DNA of 64,000 bases from Dipteris shenzhenensis (Eukaryota; Polypodiophyta; Polypodiopsida; Gleicheniales). The translations under genes were made by a program, and so were the position numbers. The DNA lies in NCBI GenBank assembly GCA_047967505.1, contig CM106538.1; one strand, 5' to 3'. Below the pieces are notes generated by a model. The model ran no database searches, was not told where the DNA came from, and worked only from the letters and a program-made list of their open reading frames with translations. Each line of letters opens with the position of its first letter. Positions within the stretch are counted from its first letter, which is position 1. Below are positions 1-12,005 of the stretch, piece by piece.

Positions 1-1024
1 GACTGGTGGTTCAAATTTATTCAATCTAATCTAAGGGGATTATGTTTCCTCGTCAATAGTTGACTACATCATCTAATTGAAACAAATCATTGCAATTACA
101 TGGCAATAGATGAGAGGGTAGTGTGCCATTATGAAAAGATGACATTTTAAACATAGAGAATCATATGGGTGTTTTTCTTAAAGGGGTAGTATGATCTTTC
201 TTTCTTTATTTCTTTGGCGCAAAAAGGATAATATATTAATGAGGGAAAGCTCTCAAAATTACAACTCAAATTAGGGCAATTGTGCCAATCAAGAGGCGGT
301 AGGATCTATTGAATTTCTAGAAGAATCTTTGTAGCCAAGTTCGTTCGAGACTTGAGTGGATGCTCGAAGTGTGGTGGTATGATCTTACACCATGTTGATT
401 ATTGTTATGATGAAGATGCACTCTCGACACATTATGGAGTTTTCTGGTCTACATTTCAATGTGTCTCATTAGGGGCGTGCGCCAATGAGATTGAACCAAA
501 GACATGGCAGTGAATAGCTTGTCTAGAGTTGATGTGAAATCCCATTACATTTTAACCTACATCTTTCTACATCTTGGAGATAGGTGGGAGTAGATAGTGC
601 CTCATTATGGAGCCATGTAGTTGCTAAACACAAAAACATGGTCAAGTGCCTCCCAACTTCAAGGAGTGGAATCTATGTGAAGGTGTGAAGGATGCATTCA
701 TGGAAAATAGCCTTTCCCGATAAGCAAGCCACAAGATTCAAGAAACTGCTAGAGGTGGTGCATAGTAATATTGTAGGGGGTACTTGACTCATATAGCATT
801 ACTTGGTAGTAACAAATACTTTATCACATTTATTAGTATGTCTTGTTCATGAAGTAGAGGTCTCAAGTAGTTGACAAACTTCAAAAACTTAGCCAAATTG
901 TCGAACCAAATGTCTTTGATCCAATAATGGAGAATAATATATCTCTTTGAGTTCTAGAAACAATGGGGAATAAGCCGCATCATATTAGTGTCAAGGATTT
1001 CTTCAATCTCTCTATCAACTTGTT
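1..1024. other. no recognisable gene
   Basis: I see no open frame of useful length and no structural RNA here. The stretch is AT-rich and broken by stops in all frames. It is probably old transposon debris continuing the copia fragment to its right. Confidence 0.5.
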
Positions 1025-1255
1025 TTAGACCTTGAACTTCTTCAAGCCTTCACATTGAAGCTTTAGAAAACAAGCGATGGTGAAGGAGCTAAAATCATCC
1101 ATGAATATAAAAAAGTATGTGGCTTCACCAAGCAACTATGTTTGTAAAGGCTAGAGTAGATCAATGGCATGATGGCCCTCTAGGTCTTTAAATGTAAATA
1201 TTGTGCTTCTTTCCCATACTGCAAGATTCTTGGAAGGGATCTTGCATGTGAATTA
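1025..1255 (-). pseudogene. Ty1/copia pol fragment (integrase start)
   Basis: On the minus strand one frame reads ESCSMGKKHNIYI, resembling the cysteine/GK segment that precedes copia integrase. A second frame reads EATYFFIFMDDFSSFT then ACFLKLQCEGLKKFKV before a stop. The DD of FMDDFSSFT aligns with the first catalytic aspartate of copia integrase (consensus YFl-fvDDySR-wvyfLk). Integrase would insert element cDNA into the nuclear genome. The frame changes between the two motifs, and stops follow each, so the copy is dead. No LTR, reverse transcriptase or RNase H of the same copy could be recognised nearby. The family call is fairly secure; the limits are only those of the readable motifs. 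Confidence 0.65.
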
Positions 1256-4155
1256 ATTCTTCAATAGTTCGTTGCTTGCTAGGCCAAAAGGCCTTGAGAA
1301 TTGAGATGACAAAGGCAATGATGCCAAACATGGGTGGCCTAAATGCCACAATTGTTTGAAGATAGGAAAAACTAGTGCCTTTTGACTCTAGTTAAATGGG
1401 TGCCAACACCAATAATAGATTCTTTTAGATCATGGGGGGATAGCAAACTTTAGAATGGTAACAAAGAAGATTGTGAGCACTTTGCCAATGTGAAAGGCTT
1501 GAATTCTACTATTAGCACTAAGAGCAATTGGAAAGCAATAAGGGAAGAGGGAAGCAAGTGTATCCTTCGAACCATGTCAGATTAGATGTCGTGTTGAGAG
1601 GCACTAGTGTCATGGTATTAAGCATTTTTTAAATTGGCTATATCAAAAGGAGAAGTATTTATGGAATTCTATGGTGAAATTTTTACTTGATCAAAGAAAC
1701 CCATAAAAGGCCACTAGTTTACCTGATTAGTAGGCACATATAAAAGGCCACTAGTTTCGCCAATGCGATAGTTGCCATTAAATGAGAACTTGGTGGTGGT
1801 CATTTGGGAAGAACCGAAATCTGTTGCTGATGATGGGAGCTAGGGAGAAAGTGTATAGGATTGCTGGGCTAGACAAAATGTCTATGTCATGGATCCAAAA
1901 AACTTGAACGGTAAATGAAGTGAGGTTGATTCATCAAATGTCTTAGTGTGAACTAGCATATTTATATTCCTAAAGTATTTTCCCAATGATGGGACCTCGT
2001 GTGTTGGAAAATTAGGAGGTGAAAGTGGAGTGGACAAGCTTACTGCTATACACTATGTTGTATTCCCTCTATCTATGGTGCACCATCCTTAACACCCCTC
2101 ATTGCACTGGGTGCATGCACAAGATATTTTTTAGACTTTGTTTGGTGCATACGATAGCAACTTATAAAATTTTAAAAGCCCTTGAAAAAGTAAAGTTGTA
2201 TGTGCATGTGTGAGCACAATGACTACATAGCAAAAGTCTCTACAATGAGTACAACTTAGTAGATCCTGTACATAATGTGTATTTCCCACCTCTTAGTTGT
2301 AGGTCATCCTTCAGCTTTGGGAACAAAATCTAGAAAATAGGCCAAACTTAAGGGCTGAGGGAAGAATGCAAAAAAGAATGAAGTCCGGTTGGATCAAAGA
2401 CTAGTCGATCATAAGATGATTGTGTGAATAACTGCATGTATGATAGCATGTTGAGCAAGCCAAAGATGAACATGTCAGAATTCTAAAGGGATTGTGAATT
2501 TGTTTTATCAATCCATATGTGAATCTGATTGATATAGCTTAGAACATGCAATGTGGTAGGTAACAAACAAGGGTGTCACCAACCAAAAAGAACGGACAAC
2601 ACTGTTTGAGATATGTTGAACTAAAGTAATCTCTATCATATGATGTTGGGTCATAGAAGAATATGCATAGTTGGAGTTGACAATCCATTCCCACTCTTGA
2701 AGATCCCACTGCAAATACTTTATGGAGACACCTCTATAGAGCCAAATTCTCCATGAACCTAGCTAGGGAATGTGATCCAGATTAGGGTCTAGATACCAAC
2801 CTGAAGTCAAAAACACTACTTCGCATGATAAATGTTGATGTTAGGACAGATATGAAGTCTTGGATCCAAGCACTGATGCATTGAGGATGGACTGTATATG
2901 ACAACCATAAGTGCATGGTAGAATACTAAGGTTCCCTAGGTTGATATGCGGCCAAACATGATAATGTCTACTCCACTAGGGTAAGACTGGATTGAAGTGT
3001 ATATATCCACATTCTAAAGAATGATGAGTTAATAAAAATTGGCAGTGATGACTAGATCCAAGTGTGGTGTAATGCGGCATAGTTGAGCCCATGATGATAT
3101 AGTGTCATGATGATTGATCTCATGTCCTAAATGAGTTCATGGCATGATATACTCCATGTCTGCGGTGAAAGCATTAGTGACGGATGCTCGAATGGAATCA
3201 CCTAAAAAAATGGACCCTCCCTTTAATGAATTCAGCTACTAGCTCCTCTTTGGATGAGGCAATGTGCCATGCAAGTAGCCGAAAAGAGGAGGTAGACCTA
3301 GCAAGCACCAAGGGGACTTATGCCCTTGGTTTCACTAACGATGCCATCAAGGGGAAAAAGACTTGAGAGGTGGATGAACCACCTTTATCGCATACCCATT
3401 CTCAAGTTGGAATCTATAATAGCTTTTATTCTTGCTCATTTCTCCATCTCTTATCCATGCAGGACCTTGTCATCTTTCTTTTCCTTCTCTCATCATCACG
3501 CTCAATAGTTTTACAATAGTTTGTAGATAGTTTCAATGAACTTTGACTAGAGAACAAGTGTATTTAACCATTATAAGCACCATATTTCATTTCTCCATAC
3601 TTGGTAATTGATGGTCTTTCAATAAAGAATTAGCATATTTGACTATCTTACTACATATCAAGGAAAGAAATCCCAAACCTGCCACATGGAGCATTGTGGA
3701 GGTTTGTAAAAAGGAGGAGGGAGGTTTTGGGAGGCTTGGTGGAGAGGAGGAGGAGGTTCACCGGGTGGAGTGATCTTGCAGCAATAAGTAACATCACGAC
3801 TGCCGCACCCACAGTGATGTGCAGTTTGTAGTGGATCAAATGGGTGCCTAACAGCGCGGCTATAGTGGTGCAGATTGTAGTGCTGCGATTGTAGTGATGT
3901 GGCATAGTTGACATCACAGAGCAGACTGCAGCTCTAAACAAGCCGCAGCTCATGACACGTTGCATTGACTTGGGTTGCCTAAGAGGCACCAATTGCTGAG
4001 AGGCACCAATTGCAGGGGCATAGCAGGAGGAAAGGCTCGCTACATGTGGTGTCAATTGGGGTTGCCTTAGAGGCACGGCCTAGAGCTCGCGACACGTGGC
4101 CATTCACTCGCGGCTAGCCACCAAGTGTCTAGCTGGCCAGATCATGTGGCGCGAT
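1256..4155. other. no recognisable gene
   Basis: Short frames only. One frame on the minus strand at 3651..4076 is long but low in complexity and shows no domain I recognise. The DNA around 3960-4080 holds short direct repeats of a GAGGCACCAATTGC-like phrase. I see nothing else supportable. Confidence 0.5.
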
Positions 4156-4182
4156 GCAACTCCTAAGGGCTCCTAAGGGCCC

Positions 4183-4262
4183 TCACACACACACACAAGG
4201 GGAGAGAGAGAGGGAGGGAGGAAGGGAGGGAGAGGGAGAGGGAGAGGGAGAGGGAGAGAGAG
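4183..4262. repeat. simple repeat, (CA)n then GA/GGGA-rich
   Basis: A short CA run is followed by purine-only DNA built of GAGAGG and GAGGGA units. It lies about 250 bp upstream of the PPR pseudogene. Confidence 0.9.
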
Positions 4263-4508
4263 ATGTAGGATTTTAGTGCAAGTTCATGCATCCATAAATT
4301 GACGCAATTGCAAAAAGCCACCTCCCTCGCATGATTATCTCACAAAGAGAATTGCAACATTGTTGAGATGACAAAATACTCTATAGTGAACATATGAAGA
4401 AGACGACACAGGGCTAGACTTGATCACATCAACTCTACCAAGTTTTCCCATCAACCGTGATGACTCAAAAGATTCTCTAAGGACCCTAAGAGTAGCTGCT
4501 GCTACTCC

Positions 4509-6340
4509 ATGCCATCTAAGACTTGCAACATGCCATCTAAGACTTGTCATTGGAAAAATTACGAAGACATGATGCTTGGAGAGATGCTTGGAGAAAAGTC
4601 AGGTAATCCACTCTCAAGTATTAAAGAGGAGCTTTTAGACAGATCTCTTCATAGGGTTATCCACTCTCAAGCAGTAAAGAATCGCCTCATCGCAATGTGG
4701 TTACATGAGAACATGGATCTTAAGAACAAAAGGAAAGCAGGGAAGATTTTAGCCTTTATGTACAAATGCAAAAGCAAGGTCTCACCAAGTAGCTTTACCT
4801 TTTTTGCCATCTTGAAAGATGTTGCAACACAGCCGCTCTAGATGTCGAAAGGAGGTCCATTCTCAAATTAGTAAGCTCTCTCTTCAGACCAATGCTATCC
4901 TAAATGTCGTGGCAAGCAGTCTCATTGACATGTATCCTAAATGTGGGAGCATAGTGGAATCCCAACAATTGTTTGATGCATCCCCCATAAAAGATCATAC
5001 CATGGAATGCATTAATTGTGCGATACGCCCACTAGGGAAAGAGTGAACTCCAATGGCGTGCGGTCCTCGCTTAGATTTCAAATGCTATCTTACGGTTTCC
5101 AGTGTGACGTCAGCGTTGAAGGCCTGCACTAGCTTGGCAGCAAGGGAAGGTGGGGAGCAGCTTGACCACAAATACATGTTAATATGGTATCTAGAGAAAG
5201 GTAAAGTCATCGTCTCCCACGTAGTAAAGAGGCTTACTCTCATGTATTTGTGGGAATCTTTTAATGTGGGAACATGGAGGATGCACAAAGGGTTTTTGAC
5301 CAATTCCCACTACAGTAATGTGGTCTTCCTAGTCTACCATGATCATGGGTTATAGCAAGCAGGAGAGGGTGTGCTGGCTTTGGATTTATATTCTTGGATT
5401 CAAAGGGAAGGCATCCAGCTAAAAGCCTAAACGTTCATTTGTGTGCAGCACAAGAAGAGGGGCAAAGAGTTGATAGGAAGTTAGAAAAAAATAGATTGCT
5501 GGTAAAAGGTAAAACCCTCAACGCTAAAGTTTTTAAGATTGGCTTTGAGTTCGATTTATTTGTGGGAACCACTTTGGTGGACACGTATGTGATATGTGGG
5601 AGGTTTGAGTGTCTTTAATGAATTGCCTCATCGTAAAGTCGTTACATGGAGCAAAATGATCTTGGGCTATGTCATACAAGAAGAAAATGAGGAAGCTTTC
5701 AACCTTCATGTGCAAACGCAAGAGCAAGGTCTATCACCAAGTAGCTTTACCTTTGTTGCTATACAAAATGTGGGGCCATGCAAAGATGCATGAAGGGTTT
5801 TTGACCAATTTCCCTATCTTAATGTGTCTTCTTGGTCTAGCATGATCATGGGTTGAACAAGCAGGACGAGGATGAGTTGGCTTTGGATTTGTATGCTTGG
5901 ATATAGTGAGAAGGAATCCAATTGAATGCCTAGACATTCATTTGTGCATTTAGGGCTTGCAATAGCCTTGCAATGATGGAAGAGGGGAAGCAAGTTGAAA
6001 GGAGTTAGAAGACAACTCTAAAGTTTTTAAGATTGGCTTCGAGTTTGATTTATATGTGGGGAACCACTTTTGTGGACATGTTCACAAAATGTGGGAGCAT
6101 TGAGTGTCTTTAATGATCTGCATCATCGTAACATGCTTACAATCTTTGGGTATGTCAAACAAGAAAAAAGTAAGGAATTTTTTGGCTTTTTTTGGCTTTT
6201 ATGTGCAAATGCAAGAGCAAGGTCTATCATCAAGTAGCTTTACCTTTGTTGCCATCTTGAAGCATGTGGCAACACAACTTTGGATATTGAAAAGGATGTC
6301 CGTTCTCAAATTACCAATTCGCATTTGAGATCCCATGTTG
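4509..6340 (+). pseudogene. pentatricopeptide repeat (PPR) pseudogene
   Basis: PPR proteins bind organellar RNA through tandem ~35-residue helical repeats. Readable PPR segments occur in changing frames: SPSSFTFFAILK near 4790, SSLIDMYPKCGSIVESQQLF near 4915, SALKACTSLA near 5110, FNELPHRKVVTWSKMILGYV near 5605, SPSSFTFVAI near 5740 and again near 6230. In the family these sit in one frame; here each is separated by frameshifts or stops, so no protein longer than about 110 residues can be made. A unit of about 500 bp is repeated: the stretch starting GGTTTTTGACCAATT at 5290 recurs at 5795, and the repeat ending in the FTFVAI segment occurs three times. No transit peptide or complete start region is readable. 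The wording resembles PLS-class PPRs of ferns, which is an inference from memory. Confidence 0.85.
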
Positions 6341-6639
6341 ACACCTAGCAAAGCGAGTCTCTAACTCGTCGTAGCCAGGTGATGCTACTTGCATATAAAT
6401 AGTCTTGCCAAACTTTGTGGCCTATGTAACCCGAAAGAACTTGCTAGAACACATTGCTTGAATGATGAGCAAGGCTCGACAAACGACACATCACTCAATG
6501 GATTTTGTTGATTGTTGTCAATTCCCTTACTTTGCATCTTACTTCTTCTATAACGTGAGGTTTCCATGTGACACACACACACTCCCCTACCATGCCCCTC
6601 CCCCCCCCCTCCTGAGAGAAACCTCCCTCAAGTGAAGCA

Positions 6640-6900
6640 CAAGAACACAAGAAGATACAAATTACTAGTGCACAAAAAACAAAGCACAAAACCTACGAGA
6701 CACTAACAAACCGCAAAGAACATAAGCAAGACAAACACAAGGAAAACAAGAAATGAACAAATAAAGCATAGAGAAAACCACCACAAACCACCTAGGACAC
6801 ACCCACTCATAGCTCAACCCGCAACATACAATGATGCACACATACATCACAACCAAGCACACAACACAAATAGAAGCAAACATGCACTCAAAGAACCAAT
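6640..6900. repeat. strand-asymmetric A/C-rich tract
   Basis: The plus strand is almost purely A and C words (ACACAA, AACAC, ACAAACC) with few G or T for about 260 bp, preceded by a C homopolymer near 6600. I see no coding meaning in it. Confidence 0.7.
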
Positions 6901-7640
6901 AAGTGATTCATCTTTTTTCACCTTTCAATTAATGGATGACAATAGCATTATTATCAAAAAGTTGAATTTGCATTCAAATGGCTTGCCCTGAAATAAGTAT
7001 GAGAACCTTGAAATAGAAATAGATGGAAGGAATAGAAAGAAGAGAAAAAGAGGGAGAAAATGGTGGAGACGAGAGAACAACTACTCGCACTATGCCATGT
7101 GCAAAAAAAATCTTTACATTTATGAGTGGAAACCTTAACTATAGCCTACCTTGAGAGGGCAAGCCAAAAATCTTAAAATCCTTTAAAATACGCTTCTTCA
7201 AAAAGCCAATCAATAAAGCTTACAAAACCAATGATTGTAATCTCAAGGGCTATATGAAATATTTATACCTACAATGCTATATCCAACCTTAGTAGTCTAA
7301 CATCATGAGTTATTGATCAAGATATAAAAAACCTTCATTCAAAAAATATATTCTTAAGCTCCAATGAAATGCAAAATACACCAAGAGAGTTGATTGCAAT
7401 GCACAACTCTACCAAGGTAATACAAATCCTTAAGGGTGAGTATAGTGAATGATACATGACTGCTTTACTTTCTTTGAAATTCCATCTATAATGCTATATA
7501 TCATAGTGGCCACGTGCAATGACCAACTAAAGTGCAATGTACCATTTAGGGCCAAACTGAGTGGAGGAGGTGTGAAGAGTGAAGTACATCAATAAGACAA
7601 TGTCTAAACAGTTGACAATTACAAAGGAAAAGACTAAGGG
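6900..7640. other. no recognisable gene
   Basis: AT-rich sequence with short frames only; nothing recognised. Confidence 0.5.
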
Positions 7641-7976
7641 GTGGAAAAGAGGTAAAAAGGGAGTTTAACAGAGGAGCAAGGAGTGAAAGCAAGGTGGGAG
7701 AAGAACAAGGAGCTAGCCTTGGAGCGCATCTCCAACACGTCAAGGAGTTGGGTAGAGATATATACCTTTATGCAACCTTACAAACATACTAAATTGTTTG
7801 TAAACGAACCAAAAGAAGGGAGTTTGTAAGCGACTTTAAATAAAACTCTGACATCTCTAAAAGTAAATCTGCCAAAGAGGTAGAAAAGAGGCAAAAAGGG
7901 AGTTTGACAGAGTAGCAAGGAGTGCAACCAAGGTGGAAGAAGAACAAGATGCTAGCCTAGGATGGCATCTCCAACA
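7641..7976. repeat. dispersed direct duplication, two ~97-bp copies
   Basis: Bases 7641-7738 and 7880-7976 are close copies. They share the words GGGAGTTT, GAGCAAGGAGTG and CATCTCCAACA in the same order and orientation, separated by about 140 bp of unrelated sequence. This looks like a local segmental duplication. Confidence 0.8.
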
Positions 7977-8863
7977 AACAAAACTATGACTAAATGAGAA
8001 TAAAACAAAATACTGTTCTAAAAACATGAAAGCAATACAAGAGCGACTGTTCCCTCCACTTCTTTTCTCGGAAGAGCAGGTTTTTAAAATCTGTCATCAG
8101 CATCATAAAGGAACTATCAGAGCTAATCCCAATTAAAGGAGCGATGTAGCCACACAATCAATTTAAGTCAACGTTGATGCATCCACTGAGAGCTGCTAGA
8201 ACCCATTCAAGTGAGACAGATACCTGAAGAGGAATTACAGAGAAAAAAGATGTTAATATTAAGGGAATTTTTTACCACCGACAAGTGCAGTCCAAAGGGA
8301 AGAGCAAGCACAACCCTCTCTTGAGGTGCATATACTCACATTGGTGTGTGAGTTGTCTATATCAAATGGGAGTAGAATGGTCACCTACTGTTGCAAGCAT
8401 GTAATTTCAACCATCATGCCACGCATCCTGTACTTTCGGATGCGTCCAAGTTACAAATCAAGAACTATGATCAAGGAGAAAAACACTCGGCTACCATCCA
8501 TCACCAGCATGGTGGTAACGACTACTTGATATCCAACGCAAGAAATTGATGACCATACAACATCAAACACGGAACCTCGCTATTGACAAGATTTTAGGGT
8601 TTCACATCTGACAGACTAGAGCCATAATTTTCAAAATAGAGACGCCGCTCAGCTTGAGACTGTAAAAAATATATTTAACTTCTTCGCTACTACAAGTATC
8701 AAGCCACACAACAATGGGAACCAACTTGACAGTACCAACTCTTAATCCAAGACTAAGACGACACTTGGTGGTGTAAAAAAAAATTTGCAGAGCAGACATG
8801 CTACACTGGAGACATCACAGCAAGATAATGTGAGTCTGCACTTGTTGCGATGTTAGATGGGAT
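7977..8863. other. no recognisable gene
   Basis: Sequence downstream of prohibitin on its 3' side. Several short frames exist but none has a domain or coding texture I recognise. Confidence 0.5.
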
Positions 8864-8982
8864 CATGTTTAATGAGTTAATCCAGTAGAGAGAATGGGTT
8901 GTCCCATTAAACATGGATGAAGCATTGGATCGTATGTAATGGGAGAAACCATTCTCTCTACTCGCTTAACCCAATAAAGATG
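8864..8982. repeat. ~119-bp imperfect inverted repeat (hairpin)
   Basis: The arms 8876-8905 and 8941-8970 pair over about 30 bases; the core AGTAGAGAGAATGG pairs perfectly with CCATTCTCTCTACT. Weaker complementarity extends outward to 8864 and 8982. A CATTAAACATG word also pairs alternatively with its neighbour near 8866. It could be a MITE remnant or a small-RNA precursor. It lies about 300 bp past the prohibitin stop codon. Confidence 0.7.
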
Positions 8983-9046
8983 TTGAGACGGCCAAGTTCA
9001 GCGCGCATAGAAGCGACAAATTTATCGGCCTTAAAAAGAGGATCAC

Positions 9047-9052
9047 TTTATT
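9047..9052 (-). terminator. candidate poly(A) signal for prohibitin
   Basis: The minus strand reads AATAAA about 230 bases past the prohibitin stop codon, a plausible 3' UTR length. Plant poly(A) signals are loose, so this is only a candidate. Confidence 0.4.
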
Positions 9053-9284
9053 CAATCAAACTTACTCAATGCCTATGATATTAATTAACAGACGATGAAG
9101 TTTCATGTAAGAGAGGATAATCGTAGATGCCAATAAAATGTGCGTATACTGATAGAGCTCTCTCCCATTTAAAGCAATAAATTCCTAACCTGACAAAAAT
9201 TTCTTGTGCATGGCATCGCAAACTTACTGTAGCTGGGTAAAAATATCCTACTTCCAATACAGATTTGTCGAGCTGATTCCCATG

Positions 9285-10115
9285 CTATTTGAAAATCGGG
9301 TTCATGCCGAGAAGCATGTTGTTCCCGTTGGGCAGGTACATGACGTTGGACGTTCTCGCCAAAGTCGCAGCAATCTCTCGTGAGGCTTCAATTCGTCGTA
9401 ACTCAATTAGGCCAGGTCCAGCATGCGCAGTAGCTTCAGATATCATCCTGGCAGACTCACTTTCACCTTCGGCTCTGATGACGGCCGCCCTCATTTCCTG
9501 CTCAGCCTTGGCCACAACAAACTTCGAGCGTTCAGCCTCTTGCTGTGCAACTTGCTTCTGCTCAACAGCCTTCGAAAACTCGGCTCCATAAGAAAGATGT
9601 GTAATGGCTACATCGTCGAGCAGAATATGGAATTCCTTAGCTCTGCGCAGCAGACTCTCCCTCACAAGAGCAGACACAAAGGGGCGCTCAGTCAAAAGCT
9701 GATCAGCATTGAATTGAGCTACCACCGACTTCAAGACCTCATTACCAATTGACGGCAGCACTTTCTCGTTATATTCAAGACCCAACCTCTTGAAGATATC
9801 AGGAAGCATATCAACGTCAGGACGATAAAGAACACGGAGACTCAGATTCACCATCTGCAAGTCCTTGGTCCCCGTAACGGAAGAGACGGAGTGAGCATGA
9901 GTTCGGATGTCAAAAATGAAAGGCCGCTGGAGCCAAGGGATGAGAAAATGGGTGCCTTCACCGACGGTCTTGTCCAAGACACCACGAAAGCGATCGAAGA
10001 TAACAGCCTGCTCGCCGCCATCGACGGTGTAGAGGGAGGCATTGAGGAGAGCACCACCGAAACCCAAAGCGATGGCAGCTTGGGCGACATTCTGGAGGAG
10101 TCTAGGAGCATTCAT
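9285..10115 (-). CDS. PHB: prohibitin, PHB1-type (plant PHB3/4-like), 276 aa
   Basis: Prohibitins form ring complexes in the inner mitochondrial membrane with PHB2-type partners and scaffold proteases and respiratory assembly. The N-terminus has a short hydrophobic anchor (about residues 12-31). The PHB (SPFH) domain follows with the hallmark [15 protein letters not shown] (32-46), [14 protein letters not shown] (52-65), [15 protein letters not shown] (82-96) and [11 protein letters not shown] (135-145). A charged coiled coil rich in [14 protein letters not shown] runs from about 183 to 240. Length matches the family (about 275-285). The frame stays open for 105 codons upstream, but that extension is low-complexity, reaches past a TATA-like box and has no family match, so I start at the methionine of MNAPRLLQ. 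The coding part is a single exon; an intron in the 5' UTR cannot be excluded. This is the only intact gene I can defend in the window. Confidence 0.97.
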   Translation of the reverse strand: MNAPRLLQNVAQAAIALGFGGALLNASLYTVDGGEQAVIFDRFRGVLDKTVGEGTHFLIPWLQRPFIFDIRTHAHSVSSVTGTKDLQMVNLSLRVLYRPDVDMLPDIFKRLGLEYNEKVLPSIGNEVLKSVVAQFNADQLLTERPFVSALVRESLLRRAKEFHILLDDVAITHLSYGAEFSKAVEQKQVAQQEAERSKFVVAKAEQEMRAAVIRAEGESESARMISEATAHAGPGLIELRRIEASREIAATLARTSNVMYLPNGNNMLLGMNPIFK

Positions 10116-10383
10116 TGCAGGGACTACGAGCGCCGGACTTGAGCTTGGAGAGCTTGAGAGCTTGAAGCTCGACAGAGGAGAATGTGGAGAAGTGGCTATG
10201 GCGATAAACAGATCGAAGAAAAACGGTGATAAACAGATGCAAGGCTTGCAGAGCAAGACAACCCCTCTCTCAACCCTAAACACAACATTAGTACTAATTA
10301 ATCTCCCCGTCGTGCACCCTTTGTGGTTTACACGTGCTTCTCTTGGGAGAGGAGGAAAACAAAACACACATACATAAGGAAAA

Positions 10384-10391
10384 CTTTTATA
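10384..10391 (-). promoter_or_regulatory. TATA-like box upstream of prohibitin
   Basis: The minus strand reads TATAAAAG about 270 bases upstream of the chosen start codon. It would give a 5' UTR of roughly 240 nt. Its position inside the upstream open extension argues that the extension is not translated. Confidence 0.5.
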
Positions 10392-10435
10392 GAGTAGACA
10401 GGATGAACATTGTAAATGAAGTGGCACCATTCGAA

Positions 10436-11220
10436 TGACCTGTTTTGATCAGAAAGTTTGCATAGCGACAAGAATGCCAAAAACCATCCAACAAGAGGGA
10501 TATATGGTTAGGTATGGTCAACGAAAAACTGGCCAATCATTCTTCATAAGCGATACTCCGTTTTGGAACCAAGGCTGCTTGCTTATACAAAAGGAAGCCA
10601 TCAGACAACGAGGTGATGTCTGTGTGAAAGCTCTGACTAATTACTCAGCAAGATGGGGTGGAGATTAATAGGCATGTGAATTTCCTACTGTGATCCCTCC
10701 AATGCCAAATGCAATCTATTCTGAAAAGTATAACGGCTACATGGGAGGTCTCAACCCTGATCGTAAACAAATTGACAGATACGGATCCTCAAATATCTGG
10801 GAGTCTCAATAAAAATAGAACATAGCAATCTCAAGTAAAGTGGAAGTAGCTCGAAGGCTTAGGAGACTTCATAGAACTCGAAAAAGGCACCCAAGCAGGT
10901 GTAGCAACGAAGGAGAAGAATCATTACCAATTCAACTAATTGAGGAAAGCTAAACAAGAGACTGAAAAGGTAAAAGCTAAAAGCGTACAATTTTAGCCAC
11001 CACCACAAATAAATGTGATGAGAAGACCATACTCAAATTTAGAACCAAAATAAAGCAAAATTCTCACCATTAGATTTATACAAAGAGATCAACGTCTAAA
11101 ATTACAACACGTGGCTTAATGAGAGCACAAAAAGGGAAAACTTCCCTCTAGGCTGCCTACCGTAACAAGATGAATGCTCATAAATCATTCATAAGACCTA
11201 GAAAAGAGCGTGGAAAGCTA
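10436..11220. other. no recognisable gene
   Basis: Region upstream of the prohibitin promoter. One 77-codon plus-strand frame starts at 10435 but has no recognisable domain. Confidence 0.5.
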
Positions 11221-11224
11221 AGAG

Positions 11225-11245
11225 AGAGACAGATAGAGGAGGGGG

Positions 11246-11290
<45 letters not shown>

Positions 11291-11310
11291 AATTTCTAGG
11301 GAAAAGATAG

Positions 11311-11364
<54 letters not shown>

Positions 11365-11368
11365 GGGG
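11225..11368. repeat. microsatellite cluster (GA)n, (GATA)n, poly(G)
   Basis: A GA run, then several GATA units, a second GA run and a long G homopolymer follow each other directly. The purine-only strand could adopt triplex or G-quadruplex forms; nothing shows a function. Confidence 0.95.
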
Positions 11369-12005
11369 ATTATGTCGAAAGTTGCATGTAGTTGCATTGG
11401 AATATGTACAATTCTCGAGTAGTGGAGAAAGAATTTTTGGAAATCATAGTTCATAATTTCGCTTTTGGAAGACGAGTTTCATCACCAAGGCTACCTTTCA
11501 AGTAGGCCAAAAATAGATTTCTACCATGAAGATCACATACAAGAGCATTCCAATAGCATAGTAAGGAAATCAGAGAGAAAACCAAGGTGTCAAAACAAGA
11601 GGAGAGCGAGGGGAAAATGCTTCATGATACTTTCCGTGGCCTGCCTTTCTTTGTGATTTTCAAGCTACCCTCATGAGATTTCGGATGCAAACAATGTTTC
11701 CCATTTGTTGCAATGTCCCGAAACTCGAGCATAAGTGATTTTCATGCTTACCTCACCTCAAAATTCTGAGAGGTCCAAAAAATATGGCGCAAAAGGCTGG
11801 AAACTATGATTTTTGGATAATCGTAAATTGCAAACTGACCTCCTCGCTACCATGGGAATGCTCTCTAGGCTAGAAGGGGGCAATCTATTTTCACGGCTAA
11901 CTTCATGGATTTTTCTGTATTCCTGAGAATTCGGTCATCAATATCTTAACAGCTGTGGTGGAGATGTTTCCATGAACCGGTAACGAGGTTCCTGATTCTT
12001 TTGAA

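Noticed and set aside
3651-4076. 141-codon minus-strand frame
   Set aside because: No domain, skewed composition, repeated short words; probably open by chance.
10116-10430. N-terminal extension of prohibitin by 105 codons
   Set aside because: Low-complexity, without family similarity, and it crosses a TATA-like box; the methionine at 10115 gives the normal family length.
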